A DNA stretch of 64,000 bases from Maribacter cobaltidurans. Lineage in GTDB: Bacteria; Bacteroidota; Bacteroidia; Flavobacteriales; Flavobacteriaceae. Numbering within the stretch: position 1 is the stretch's first letter; the number at the start of each line of letters is the position of its first letter. The stretch is from assembly GCF_002269385.1 (NCBI RefSeq), contig NZ_CP022957.1, positions 4,021,001-4,085,000 of the forward strand. The letters are read 5' to 3'. Both the position numbers and the translations under genes were made by a program. This document shows positions 1 to 11,432 of the stretch, piece by piece. The notes beneath the pieces are model-generated. The model was not told the origin of the DNA. It did no database searches and saw only the letters and a program-made list of their open reading frames with translations.

Positions 1-349
1 TTGACTTTATGGGAACGTCCATTTCCTGCGGACTCATATTGCCCCTATTGGAACTTGGTATTTTCTCCGTAAAAGGTTCCTTGTTGCCATAGGTGTTTTC
101 CATTCTAATGATGTACACCAATTTTGCAGTTTCTCCAAGCTGCTTTGTCAAAGCCACTTTAAGAAGCTTGACATAATGCTCTTCTAGCCACTCATAGAAA
201 AATTTACTGGGAACTTGTATGCTCAAGGCATTGTCAGAGAGTTTGATAGGTTTGATAGGCTCAAACCAAGTTTTGAATGCCTGCGGTTGGATATTATCTT
301 TGATAAACACCAAACAATTTTTCCATACGGAATCGGCAGTAACATTCAT
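1..349 (-). CDS. dnaA: Chromosomal replication initiator DnaA, N-terminal part (runs off the window)
   Basis: DnaA binds origin DNA, opens it and recruits the helicase. Only the first 116 codons lie in the window. Reading down from the ATG at 349, the protein begins MNVTADSVWKNCLVFIKDNI and continues with QAFKTWFEPI and SIQVPSKFFYEWLEEHY, which is the DnaA domain I pattern. A Ser/Asn-rich stretch near the window edge starts the domain II linker. The AAA+ and DNA-binding domains would lie to the left of position 1. It is divergent from the thioesterase gene at 555, an arrangement I recall as common in Flavobacteriia. Identification is confident from domain I alone. Confidence 0.93.
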   Translation of the reverse strand, partial: MNVTADSVWKNCLVFIKDNIQPQAFKTWFEPIKPIKLSDNALSIQVPSKFFYEWLEEHYVKLLKVALTKQLGETAKLVYIIRMENTYGNKEPFTEKIPSSNRGNMSPQEMDVPIKS

Positions 350-554
350 AATAAAAAAGGCTCTTGTTATTGGTTAGTTAAAAGTGATCAAAACAAAAAT
401 TAGAGACAAATATTTTAGCTCTGTAAGGTGGACAAATATGTGAACAAAAATTCTAAAAAAAAAATCAATACCTATTGAATTTGACCTTTTTTTTTCTCAT
501 GTTCGCCACCAAACATCGGGGGACTTTAAATATATAGTTTTTAATCAAAAATCA
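350..554. other. dnaA-thioesterase intergenic region with weak DnaA-box-like 9-mers
   Basis: AT-rich divergent spacer. Two 9-mers in the same orientation, GGTGGACAA (427-435) and TGTGAACAA (439-447), each match 7 of 9 positions of the DnaA box TGTGGATAA and sit 12 bp apart. Neither is perfect and no clear unwinding element was identified. They could serve dnaA autoregulation, a minor origin part, or nothing. Confidence 0.25.
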
Positions 555-950
555 ATGGAATTTAACGAAATTTCTTTTCGCGTAAGATATGCCGAAACAG
601 ACCAAATGGGAATTGTGTATTATGGCAATTATGCCCAATACTTGGAGATGGGTAGGGTAGAGTGGCTAAGATCCCTTGGGGTTTCCTATAAATGGATGGA
701 AGAAAACGGTGTTATGCTTCCAGTAATCTCACTAAAGGTGGATTATAAAAATTCTGCCAGGTATGATGACCTTATCACCGTGAGGACCCAACTAAAAAAA
801 TTGCCCTCAGTTCGTATAGAATTTGACTATTCCATTTTTAATGAAGATGGTGAAATTTTAATCGAGGCCAATACCGTTTTGGTGTTCATGGACTCCCATA
901 GGAAAAAGCCTATAAAATGTCCAGAATATATTTTGGAAAAATTAACCTGA
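555..950 (+). CDS. Acyl-CoA thioesterase, YbgC/4HBT hot-dog family
   Basis: A 131-residue hot-dog thioesterase expected to hydrolyse acyl-CoA thioesters in the cytoplasm. The family signature RYAETDQMGIVYYGNYAQYL is at residues 11-30, with the conserved Asp16 that in 4HBT enzymes activates water or the thioester. The length is normal and the ATG start directly precedes the conserved N-terminal strand. It is divergent from dnaA and convergent with yigZ. The natural substrate cannot be read from sequence. Confidence 0.9.
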   Translation: MEFNEISFRVRYAETDQMGIVYYGNYAQYLEMGRVEWLRSLGVSYKWMEENGVMLPVISLKVDYKNSARYDDLITVRTQLKKLPSVRIEFDYSIFNEDGEILIEANTVLVFMDSHRKKPIKCPEYILEKLT

Positions 951-961
951 TTCTTTTAAAA

Positions 962-1582
962 TTAAGAAAGGACTTTTATTTCTAATTTGTGATGTGCTTT
1001 CAACTTGGACAATATATCTCTAAAATGATTTTTTGGCACCGAAATAATGATTTTACAATTGAGATGTAACTCCTGTGAATCAATTTCCAATTGATGCTTT
1101 TTTATAAATCGCATCACCGTATCCATTTCTTCATAATCAAATGTTATTTGAAGTTGTCCCTTTAATACCCTTTCTTCAATTCTCGAATTTTCCAAAGCTA
1201 TTTTGGCTGCTTCCCTGTAGGCAGAAATCAACCCGCCGACGCCTAGTTTTGTGCCACCAAATATCCTGGCTACGGCTATCAGTATGTTAGTTACCTCAAA
1301 AGATTGAATTTGACCATATATGGGCATTCCTGCAGAGTTGTTAGGTTCCCCATCGTCATTTGCTCTATAGGAGATATCCGTTACGCCCAATTGCCAAGCA
1401 TAGCAAACATGGTTTGCGGTAGGATGCTTTTTTTTAAGTTCTTCAATGATGGATTTTACTTCTTCCTCACTTTGTACTGGAAAGGCATATCCATAAAACT
1501 TGCTTTTCCGCTCCTTATAAAGTATTTCCTCGGAGGGTTGTGTAATGGTTCTATATGTAGCGCTTTCCTTTTCCATTGCCAA
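962..1582 (-). CDS. yigZ: YigZ/IMPACT (UPF0029) family protein
   Basis: A 206-residue member of the IMPACT/YigZ family, whose bacterial role is poorly defined; eukaryotic IMPACT modulates the Gcn2 translation-stress kinase. Family-typical strings are ERKSKFYGYAFPV near residues 24-36, ANDDGEPNNSAGMPI near 74-88 and GGTKLGVGGLISAYREAA near 108-125. The C-terminal part fits the DUF1949 ferredoxin-like domain. The start may be the first or third residue (both Met). It follows the EamA gene with one base between, as last gene of the ribD operon. Confidence 0.88.
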   Translation of the reverse strand: MAMEKESATYRTITQPSEEILYKERKSKFYGYAFPVQSEEEVKSIIEELKKKHPTANHVCYAWQLGVTDISYRANDDGEPNNSAGMPIYGQIQSFEVTNILIAVARIFGGTKLGVGGLISAYREAAKIALENSRIEERVLKGQLQITFDYEEMDTVMRFIKKHQLEIDSQELHLNCKIIISVPKNHFRDILSKLKAHHKLEIKVLS

Positions 1583-1583
1583 T

Positions 1584-2474
1584 TTAGTTGATCAATGTGT
1601 TTAGGTTATAGCCCCCAAGAGCGACCAAAACAATACTTAGTACGGCCAGCCCTATCCCGATCCAATTTTTGGCACTTATGCGTTCTTTGAACAAAACGAT
1701 ACCTACTAACGTAGAAAGCATAACGATGGCAACATTGTTAATTGTAAATATTGAAGCACTATTTAAAATAGAGTTGTCTAAAGACTTCATTAAAAAGTAT
1801 ATAGAAAAATAATTTGGAACTCCTAAACAGCATCCTCCAATGATGTCCCTTAGGCTGATTCGCAAAGGTTTTTTAATCGATTTGACGGTAAGGAAAAGAA
1901 TACCAACGCTGGCAGCTGAACCAAAAACCAAGGCGGAGAATAAGGAAAATTCTTGCTCCGGCACATAAAATGCCTGTGCATATTTAATGCATGTATCTAT
2001 AATACCGGAACCCAAAAAAACGGCAATAGGAAGAAATAATAAATAGGTGTGGGATAGCACATTCTTTTTTTTCATGGACGCTAAATAAACGGCCGCCAGC
2101 GCAAGTAGAATGCCGATAATTTCAAAAAGCCCCAAACGTTCCCCGTACATCCAAATCCCGAAAATGACCGGTATTGCCAAGGACATTTTCGTTGCCACGG
2201 ATGCTGCGGACACCCCTATTTTTTGGGATGTAGCCGCCATTAAATTAAAGACGACTATAAACAGTATGCCCATGAAAACAGTGCCCCAAAACCAAGGTTT
2301 GGCTGTTATCTCAGACGCTACGAGGTTTCCTTGGAAGGAGTAAAGACCTACAAGGCAAGCAATTACATAATTGATGATTATAGCGTTAAGGGTCTGGATT
2401 TTAAACCTGTCATAGAGTTTGAAAATCACAAATATCAGACTGGATGCTAATACACTAAGTGCCAAATATTCCAT
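1584..2474 (-). CDS. EamA/DMT family transporter
   Basis: A 296-residue inner-membrane protein made almost entirely of hydrophobic segments, consistent with the ten-helix drug/metabolite transporter fold built from two EamA repeats. A basic patch (MKKKNV near residue 133) separates the halves. EamA proteins export or import small metabolites; the substrate cannot be predicted. Its start codon shares one base with the stop of the HAD gene and its stop is next to yigZ, so it is translated from the ribD operon. Confidence 0.85.
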   Translation of the reverse strand: MEYLALSVLASSLIFVIFKLYDRFKIQTLNAIIINYVIACLVGLYSFQGNLVASEITAKPWFWGTVFMGILFIVVFNLMAATSQKIGVSAASVATKMSLAIPVIFGIWMYGERLGLFEIIGILLALAAVYLASMKKKNVLSHTYLLFLPIAVFLGSGIIDTCIKYAQAFYVPEQEFSLFSALVFGSAASVGILFLTVKSIKKPLRISLRDIIGGCCLGVPNYFSIYFLMKSLDNSILNSASIFTINNVAIVMLSTLVGIVLFKERISAKNWIGIGLAVLSIVLVALGGYNLNTLIN

Positions 2475-3076
2475 TATAACCTCTGGGTAAGTTCAATGAT
2501 GTCCTGTTCGCCTACCTGTAAATTCCAGCACTGTATACCCATTTTATTGGCACTATCTGTATTTTCCTTGGTATCGTCAATAAATAAGGTTTCTTCGGGT
2601 ATCAGGGTGTTTAGAGCAAGGACGTGCTCATAGATTTCAGTATTGGGTTTTCTCATTTTTATCTCGTGGGACAAGTAAAAACCTTCAAAACATGTTTTAA
2701 ACCGTTCAAAACGTGTTTTACCCATGGTCTGTGCTACATGCTGAATGTGTAGGTCATTGGTATTGCTCAACAAAAACATTCTGTATGTGCCTTTCTCTTT
2801 TAGCTGCTCTAAAAATTCCAATCGGTATTCTGGAAAATCTAAGAGAATGGAATTCCATGCAACAATCAAATCCGTTTCCGTCGCTTTGGGGTAGAGTGCA
2901 TTTAGCGTTTTAATAAATTCGTTGGAGGTAATAAGGCCGGTTTCGTATTGTTTTGCAAAGGTGTCCATCTCCATGGTCATTTCCTCAAATCCAAATGCCT
3001 CCATATTTCTAAAGACCGCTGGCTTGTCCAAGTTCAAAAAGATGTCGCCAAAATCAAAGATGATGTTCTTGATCAT
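2474..3076 (-). CDS. HAD-superfamily hydrolase, YihX-like
   Basis: A 200-residue haloacid-dehalogenase fold phosphatase. Motif I is FDFGDIF (nucleophile Asp8), with Gly rather than Asp two residues later, as in the DFG-type YihX subgroup that acts on sugar phosphates. Motif II is LLSNTND, motif III the Lys of MRKPNTEIYE, motif IV FIDDTKENTDSA. The region between motifs I and II fits a helical cap (type IA). It overlaps the end of ribD by 23 bp. A role as the missing riboflavin-pathway phosphatase, which HAD proteins supply elsewhere, is possible from the position but not shown. Confidence 0.85.
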   Translation of the reverse strand: MIKNIIFDFGDIFLNLDKPAVFRNMEAFGFEEMTMEMDTFAKQYETGLITSNEFIKTLNALYPKATETDLIVAWNSILLDFPEYRLEFLEQLKEKGTYRMFLLSNTNDLHIQHVAQTMGKTRFERFKTCFEGFYLSHEIKMRKPNTEIYEHVLALNTLIPEETLFIDDTKENTDSANKMGIQCWNLQVGEQDIIELTQRL

Positions 3077-4154
3077 TTCTCAATATTTTTAAAAGGTCGT
3101 TTTGTATTTGCTTTTCCTTAATAATTCTGCCCTCTAGGAGAGGTGCTGGTAAACCGTCTCCAAAGAAAATATCTCCTGTAAAAATCCTCGCTTCGTCCCA
3201 AAGATTTTCGTTGATAAAGCTTTGTATCGTTTTGGCGCCGCCCTCAACAAAAACACTCTGAATATTTAGTTCATATAATTTTTTAGACATGTCTAAAGCC
3301 ATATTATAATTTTCATTAATATTCACTAAATCAATATTTTTATATTTATTAATTGAATTTTTTATTGAAGTGAATAATATGGTAGGTGAAATTCCTTCAA
3401 AAACATGAAAACCCATCGGTATTTTTTGATTTCTGTCGATAATAATCCGAATAGGGTGTCTTCCTGTCCACCATCTCACATCTAGTTTCGGGTTGTCCTC
3501 CAGCACTGTATTCGTACCCGTCAAAATACCTTGCTCTTCACTACGCCATTTGTGCACCAGTTGCCTGGAATATTCGTTCGTAATCCAAAAAGGGGCTGGA
3601 TTTTCCTTACGTATTTCCTTTGTAGGTGCTATGAAACCATCTAAGGTTTGGGCCCATTTTAAGATTATATAGGGGCGTTTTTTTTCGTGAAAGGTTAGAA
3701 AGCGTTTATGGTGCTCTCGGCATTCCTTCTCCAATACACCTATAGTCACCTCACAACCCGCCTCCTCAAGCAATTGGATTCCTCTTCCGGAAACCTTCTC
3801 ATGCGGGTCCTTCAATCCAATAACGACCTTGGGTATCTTATGTTTGATGATAAGATCTGCGCATGGGGGAGTTTTGCCATAGTGGGAGCAAGGTTCTAGG
3901 GTAACGTATAAGGTGGACTTGTAAAGCGGACTTTTATCTTTAACGGAATCAATGGCATTTACCTCGGCGTGAGGGCCGCCATACGCACTTGTGCATCCTT
4001 CCCCGATGATACGGTCATCATAGACAATTACGGCCCCTACCATGGGGTTTGGTGCTGTTTGACCCAAACCATTCTTTGCAATTTCTATGCATCGGCGCAT
4101 ATAAAGTTCATCCATCGATAGTTCCGAATTGGAGCGATTTGTAAATCCAGTCAT
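3054..4154 (-). CDS. ribD: Bifunctional riboflavin biosynthesis deaminase/reductase RibD
   Basis: Catalyses the second and third steps of riboflavin synthesis: deamination of the pyrimidine from GTP cyclohydrolase II, then reduction of its ribosyl side chain. The N-terminal deaminase domain has the zinc site PHAEVNAI and LEPCSHYGKTPPCADLI with PNPMVGAVIV before it. The C-terminal reductase domain begins near residue 165 (RPYIILKWAQTLDGFIAP) and holds VEGGAKTIQSF near the end. The ATG at 4154 gives 366 residues; a Met at 4115 (MDELYMRRC) gives 353 and matches the usual family start better. First gene of a four-gene operon. Confidence 0.93.
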   Translation of the reverse strand: MTGFTNRSNSELSMDELYMRRCIEIAKNGLGQTAPNPMVGAVIVYDDRIIGEGCTSAYGGPHAEVNAIDSVKDKSPLYKSTLYVTLEPCSHYGKTPPCADLIIKHKIPKVVIGLKDPHEKVSGRGIQLLEEAGCEVTIGVLEKECREHHKRFLTFHEKKRPYIILKWAQTLDGFIAPTKEIRKENPAPFWITNEYSRQLVHKWRSEEQGILTGTNTVLEDNPKLDVRWWTGRHPIRIIIDRNQKIPMGFHVFEGISPTILFTSIKNSINKYKNIDLVNINENYNMALDMSKKLYELNIQSVFVEGGAKTIQSFINENLWDEARIFTGDIFFGDGLPAPLLEGRIIKEKQIQNDLLKILRNDQEHHL

Positions 4155-4216
4155 ACAGGTTAGATTATTGAAAATTGCGTTTTAGGTTTTTGCTCAATTC
4201 GTGTATCTTCACAAAT

Positions 4217-4224
4217 CAAAAATA
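4217..4224 (-). promoter_or_regulatory. Bacteroidota -7 box for the ribD operon
   Basis: On the minus strand the sequence TATTTTTG matches TAnnTTTG exactly. It lies about 60 bp above the ribD ATG, with a TTT about 21 bp further upstream in the -33 position. It would drive ribD, the HAD gene, the EamA gene and yigZ. Confidence 0.5.
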
Positions 4225-4252
4225 GCACTTTAAAGCCTAATGGGTAAACGCA

Positions 4253-4738
4253 ATGAAGGAGGTTCGCATTAGAGAAATAAATCCAGGTGACAATGAGGAG
4301 GTTGCTCGGGTGGTTAGGGAGGTTTTGGTGGAAATGGGTGTGCCTAAGGTGGGTACCGCCTATGCGGACAAGGCTTTGGATTATATGTATGAGAAATATG
4401 ATGTGCCCAAGGCTACTTATTTTGTAATCGATGATGGGGGAAATATCATTGGTTGCGCCGGGGTGGCGCAATTGGAGAACTATGAGGGTAACGTGTGCGA
4501 ATTGCAAAAAATGTACTTTTTAAAAGAGGCCAGGGGGAGAGGTCTGGGCGCCAAAATGATGGAGGTCTGTTTGGACCGCGCTCGTGAGTTTGGTTATGAA
4601 AAATGTTATCTGGAAACGATGCCCTACATGAAGGATGCCCAGAAATTGTACAAAAAATCAGGATTTGAATATATTGATGCACCAATGGGTAATACGGGTC
4701 ATTATTCTTGTCCTGTCTGGATGTTGAAGACTTTATAG
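4253..4738 (+). CDS. GNAT family N-acetyltransferase
   Basis: A 161-residue acetyl-CoA-dependent acetyltransferase. The acetyl-CoA pyrophosphate loop is EARGRGLGAKMME near residues 91-103, preceded by the strand NVCELQKMYFLK and followed by YLETMPYMKDAQKLYKKSGF, the usual GNAT motif B with a Tyr in the general-acid position. The substrate is unknown. Its TAG stop is immediately followed by the ATG of prmC with no spacing, so the two are probably translationally coupled. Confidence 0.87.
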   Translation: MKEVRIREINPGDNEEVARVVREVLVEMGVPKVGTAYADKALDYMYEKYDVPKATYFVIDDGGNIIGCAGVAQLENYEGNVCELQKMYFLKEARGRGLGAKMMEVCLDRAREFGYEKCYLETMPYMKDAQKLYKKSGFEYIDAPMGNTGHYSCPVWMLKTL

Positions 4739-7587
<2,849 letters not shown>

Positions 7588-7596
7588 ATAAAAAAA

Positions 7597-8835
7597 ATGG
7601 ATTACTTCATTATCAGTGCAGTACTGGTTTTTATTTCGGCAATTTTTGGATATATCAATGTTCGGTTTTTAAAGCTTCCGAACACCATTGGTCTCATGCT
7701 CATAACCATTGTATTTACATTGGCGGTTTTTGTCATTGGCTATGTAGACGATACCCTTCTAAATGCCGAACGGTATATTATTACGCAGATTGATTTTAAA
7801 ACTGTGCTCTTGGATATTATGTTGAGTTTCCTGCTTTTTGCCGGTGCACTCCATACCAATTTTGAGCAGCTTAGAGTACAACGATGGCCGATTATGGTCT
7901 TTTCCACCTTGGGAGTTTTGGTGTCTACATTTTTGGTCGGTACTATTATGTTCTATCTGTTGAAAATGACATCCATGGATGTGACTTATATCCATTGCTT
8001 GCTTTTTGGGGCGCTTATTTCCCCAACAGATCCCATAGCGGTATTGGGAATCCTTAAAAAGGCTGGGGCGCCCAAAAAACTGGAAACTAAGATAGTGGGG
8101 GAGTCCTTGTTCAATGATGGGGTTGGGGTAGTCGTATTTTTGACCATTTTTAAAATGGCCTCCTCGGGAGGGGCACCAGTAGAGCCTATGGAAATACTCG
8201 AGCTTTTTGGTGTAGAAGTTATTGGAGGTATTCTTTGGGGCCTCTTGATTGGTTGGGTAACGTACAGATTGATGCGCAGTATAGACGACTATGATATTGA
8301 GGTGATTATAACCTTGGCCGCCGTAATGATGGGCACTGTGGTCGCCCAAAAATTTCATCTTTCCGCACCCCTGGCCATGGTAACTGCAGGCTTGGTCGTG
8401 GGGAACGATACGGTGAGAAATTCGGCTATGTCGGATACTACGGAGATATATGTCGATAAATTTTGGGAATTGTTGGATATTTTGTTCAATACGTTGTTGT
8501 TTGTCCTCATCGGTATGGAAATGTTGGTCATCAGCTTTGAAACCAGTTACATTATAGCTGGATTGATTGCGATTCCCATTGTGCTGGGATGTAGATATCT
8601 CAGTTTGCTGATGCCCATTAAATTTTTTGAAAAGCGCTTGGATTTTGTTCCCGGGACGAATTTGGTCATGACTTGGGGCGGATTGCGAGGGGGTATTTCC
8701 ATTGCCTTGGCCCTAGGTTTGACCCAGGATATGAATAGGGACCTGTTTTTGGTCATCACCTATGTGGTCGTGGTCTTTTCCATCATCGCCCAAGGTTTAA
8801 CTGTTGGTAATCTTGTAAAACGAGTTGCAAAATGA
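7597..8835 (+). CDS. Na+/H+ antiporter, CPA1 (NhaP/NHE) family
   Basis: A 412-residue membrane protein with about 11-12 hydrophobic segments, expected to exchange cytoplasmic sodium for protons, useful in seawater. The CPA1 core SPTDPIAVLGILKKAGAPKK (around residues 142-161) and ESLFNDGVGVVVF contain the ion-binding acidic residues; TWGGLRGGISIALALGL near the C-terminus is the conserved Arg-containing helix. No long cytoplasmic regulatory tail is present. It lies 9 bp after ligA and overlaps the next gene by 4 bp (ATGA). Confidence 0.92.
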   Translation: MDYFIISAVLVFISAIFGYINVRFLKLPNTIGLMLITIVFTLAVFVIGYVDDTLLNAERYIITQIDFKTVLLDIMLSFLLFAGALHTNFEQLRVQRWPIMVFSTLGVLVSTFLVGTIMFYLLKMTSMDVTYIHCLLFGALISPTDPIAVLGILKKAGAPKKLETKIVGESLFNDGVGVVVFLTIFKMASSGGAPVEPMEILELFGVEVIGGILWGLLIGWVTYRLMRSIDDYDIEVIITLAAVMMGTVVAQKFHLSAPLAMVTAGLVVGNDTVRNSAMSDTTEIYVDKFWELLDILFNTLLFVLIGMEMLVISFETSYIIAGLIAIPIVLGCRYLSLLMPIKFFEKRLDFVPGTNLVMTWGGLRGGISIALALGLTQDMNRDLFLVITYVVVVFSIIAQGLTVGNLVKRVAK

Positions 8836-9134
8836 TACCCAAGGATTACACCGAATTTGAAGCAACCTTAACAGGTTCCCAGCCACTGCCCGATTGGCCG
8901 GAGGGACTAAAGGCCCTTTGGTACGATGCCAAGGGCGATTGGGAAGCTTCCCACAATATTGCCCAAGACTTGTATAATCAGCTAGGGAGTTGGATTCATG
9001 CCTATCTACACCGCAAGGAAGGCGACCGATTCAATGCAGGCTATTGGTACCGACAGGCAAACAGGCCTTTTTCAAAATTATCCCTTGAGGATGAGCTTAA
9101 GGACATTGTGGAATACGTGCTCCAAGAACGCTAA
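8832..9134 (+). CDS. Conserved small protein of unknown function
   Basis: A 100-residue soluble protein, rich in Trp and Tyr, with no signal peptide or membrane helix. The strings WYDAKGDWEASHNIAQDL, GSWIHAYLHRKEGD and NAGYWYRQANRP look like a short helical repeat containing conserved His, Asp and Arg. I recall similar small proteins across Bacteroidota and other phyla but know no function. It is coupled to the antiporter by an ATGA overlap and ends the plus-strand block. Confidence 0.75.
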   Translation: MIPKDYTEFEATLTGSQPLPDWPEGLKALWYDAKGDWEASHNIAQDLYNQLGSWIHAYLHRKEGDRFNAGYWYRQANRPFSKLSLEDELKDIVEYVLQER

Positions 9135-9188
9135 TTGTCCACACAAGGGCACTGCTCGGGATACCAGGAACCTTAACAGCGATTTGTA

Positions 9189-10727
9189 TCAATTATATTG
9201 TATCGAAAAATAATCGAATACACCGTTGTCATCTCCGGATTTGTTGTCTTTTTTTATTTGAAGTCCGGCTTTCATTCCAGAGGACCACCATGCCAAATTA
9301 TTGCCGTCCAAAGCGTCAAACCCTTCCCAATTCTGGCCATCAACACTATAGCTCAGACGAATACCAGTGTCGTCCTTTAGTTCGGCTTTGAGCCAAACAT
9401 TATTCATTTTTTCCAAATTTTCTTTGGAATCCAATTCCGTATACTTCCCTTCTTCAACTTTCCAAAGTATTACTTGATTGTCTCTGGTTCCAAGGCCAAG
9501 GCTATGGTTTTTTGTGGTATAGAGCACAATACCCTTTAAGGCACTATTTTTATTAATCACCTTCGTGGTAATCTCAAATTCCGAGTCGTCTGGTATTACA
9601 CATAATACCGCTCCGGTATTGTTTGTATTGTCTGGTTGGGTTTCCGTTATGGTCAATGTTCCATTGCCTACCCTTGCATTAAATGGACTGTTCTTTACGT
9701 TAAACTTCCAGTGTCTACCAAGCTCATTACCCTCAAAATCGTCCGTGATGTTTTGTTCCAACCGATTTCCCTCCACTAAGCTAGGTTCTACTTTAAAATA
9801 AGGCCATCCATTTTCATCCCAATACATTTGACTCAAAAGGGCCGCTCTTCCCAATTTTGGGAAGCCTTTGGTGTTATACGCATGGTAGAGATAAAACCAA
9901 TCTTCATTGAATTGTACGGCCGTTCCATGTCCCGGACATTTCCACATGGAATTGCCTTTGAGCAGTGGGTTTTGATCATATTTTTCCCATGGCCCCTCCA
10001 TACTTTTTGCACGGGCAACCCCAACCATATAATCACAATTCTTTCCACAGCAAGCGTTACCAGAGTACAACATATATAAAAAATCGCCATGTTTTATAAT
10101 GGCCTGGCCTTCAATACCGCCCTTTTCCCATGTATCGTCTTCTGCCGTAACAATTTCAAAATGTTCACCCATTAGCTTAAGTCCATCATCGGAAAGTTGG
10201 GAACCTAAAATCTGAATGGGTTTATCCGGTGTTAACCCATAGGCTTTCCAAGTGATGTACAGTGATTTATCCTCCCTGTAGACATAGGCGTCTATAGCTT
10301 CCTCTCCCCAATCTATGAGTACACCTTTGTCAATAAAGCCTTGGGTAATATCCGTTGTAGTTGCAACACCAATCTTTGAAATGCCATCTGTACCCCTTGC
10401 CGTATAATAACAATAGAACGTACCATTTTCATAGAAAAGTTCTGGAGCCCAAAAGCTTCCCATGGTCCAATCCGGGTTGGTATCAAATACGGCACCTATG
10501 TGTTCCCAATGATAAAGGTCCGTGGATTTATAGATGGGATAGACCGGGGCCCAATCGCCCGTGGTACCTGTGGCGTAATAGACTCCATCCACCTCAATTA
10601 CGGAAGGATCCGGTAGTTCACCCGATATGACTTGAATTTGCTCAAAATTCGTTTGGGAAAAACCCAATAGGGGTAAGCAAATCAATACAATCGATAAAAT
10701 GTGAAATCCGTTGGTTCTAAAAGACAT
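9189..10727 (-). CDS. Secreted glycoside hydrolase family 43 enzyme with C-terminal jelly-roll domain
   Basis: Probably an exo- or endo-acting arabinofuranosidase or beta-xylosidase working on plant or algal hemicellulose outside the inner membrane. Residues 1-25 form a signal peptide ending in GFSQ. The five-bladed propeller domain covers roughly 30-330: the catalytic base is Asp40 in GELPDPSVIEVDG, the pKa-modulating Asp is in AIDAYVYRED, and the general acid Glu is in GGIEGQAIIKHGD. Residues from about 340 resemble the concanavalin-like domain often fused to GH43. No type IX C-terminal sorting domain is evident. Substrate is not fixed by sequence. Confidence 0.88.
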   Translation of the reverse strand: MSFRTNGFHILSIVLICLPLLGFSQTNFEQIQVISGELPDPSVIEVDGVYYATGTTGDWAPVYPIYKSTDLYHWEHIGAVFDTNPDWTMGSFWAPELFYENGTFYCYYTARGTDGISKIGVATTTDITQGFIDKGVLIDWGEEAIDAYVYREDKSLYITWKAYGLTPDKPIQILGSQLSDDGLKLMGEHFEIVTAEDDTWEKGGIEGQAIIKHGDFLYMLYSGNACCGKNCDYMVGVARAKSMEGPWEKYDQNPLLKGNSMWKCPGHGTAVQFNEDWFYLYHAYNTKGFPKLGRAALLSQMYWDENGWPYFKVEPSLVEGNRLEQNITDDFEGNELGRHWKFNVKNSPFNARVGNGTLTITETQPDNTNNTGAVLCVIPDDSEFEITTKVINKNSALKGIVLYTTKNHSLGLGTRDNQVILWKVEEGKYTELDSKENLEKMNNVWLKAELKDDTGIRLSYSVDGQNWEGFDALDGNNLAWWSSGMKAGLQIKKDNKSGDDNGVFDYFSIQYN

Positions 10728-10865
10728 ATCCTTAATTATTACAAGTTGCTTAAAAATAAGGATATAGGGAGTTCATTAATACCCATTGGCCAAAAAACAG
10801 GGTATGTTTTCATGAATTTAGTGTTCTACCAACAATCAATTGGCAGTTCACGAAAAAAGGAAGTA

Positions 10866-11300
10866 TTACTTTTTATTATTATAACCGACTTTTTGTATTT
10901 CACTGATCTGAATAACTGGTTGGATGTTCGTGTAGTTTTTAAAATCATTGACGATGGTATCTATGTGCGGTCCTATTGCTGCATTATAGGCAGTCAAGTC
11001 ATGGACATAAAAGTAACCCACTGCCAAAAAGGGGACTTCATCATTTGGGGTCCTGCCCGAAATTCCCTTGTCAATTTCATAAAATTTTAGATTTTTCCCT
11101 AGAAAGTCGGCTACCATGGGCATATGCTTGTTTACATAATACGTCATGTCAAAGGTTTTTCCTTCCCCGTTAGGGTAGAATATGGCAACCTTTGTTAATC
11201 CTGTTTGCCCCTCTATCGAATTTTTAATCTCGCTAGATTTACAACCAACAAGGGCTGTGAACAAGAAAATCAAACTAAGTGATCGATATCTTTTTTTCAT
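10866..11300 (-). CDS. EthD-domain lipoprotein
   Basis: A 144-residue protein with a lipoprotein signal (LFTALVGCKSS, lipidated Cys near residue 20) and a single dimeric alpha-beta barrel of the EthD type: TKVAIFYPNGEGKTFDMTYY, then HMPMVADFLG with the conserved His-Met-Pro, and FLAVGYFYVHDL. Cytoplasmic EthD proteins sit beside oxidative degradation enzymes, but the function is unknown. Export as a lipoprotein is unusual compared with the cytoplasmic forms I know. It lies between GH43 and the SET-domain gene on the same strand. Confidence 0.8.
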   Translation of the reverse strand: MKKRYRSLSLIFLFTALVGCKSSEIKNSIEGQTGLTKVAIFYPNGEGKTFDMTYYVNKHMPMVADFLGKNLKFYEIDKGISGRTPNDEVPFLAVGYFYVHDLTAYNAAIGPHIDTIVNDFKNYTNIQPVIQISEIQKVGYNNKK

Positions 11301-11432
11301 TTCTTTTGTTTTTAAATGCCCTCTACTGTAATAGCATGTAGCGTCCTAAGGTACATCATTATTTATTCTGTTTCATGGATAAATGCCTCAGTATCTGGGC
11401 CGAGTATAATAGAATGATAGAATTTTGCCAGG

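Noticed and set aside
350..554. Full replication origin
   Set aside because: Only weak 9-mer matches and no obvious unwinding region; not enough to call oriC.
4160..4507. 115-codon minus-strand ORF
   Set aside because: Overlaps the ribD promoter and lies opposite the GNAT gene, which has clear motifs.
7759..8358. 199-codon minus-strand ORF
   Set aside because: Antisense to the CPA1 antiporter; its translation has no family signal and shows the composition of a complementary frame.
10701..11090. 129-codon plus-strand ORF
   Set aside because: Covers the GH43 start region and is antisense to the EthD lipoprotein; no recognisable features.
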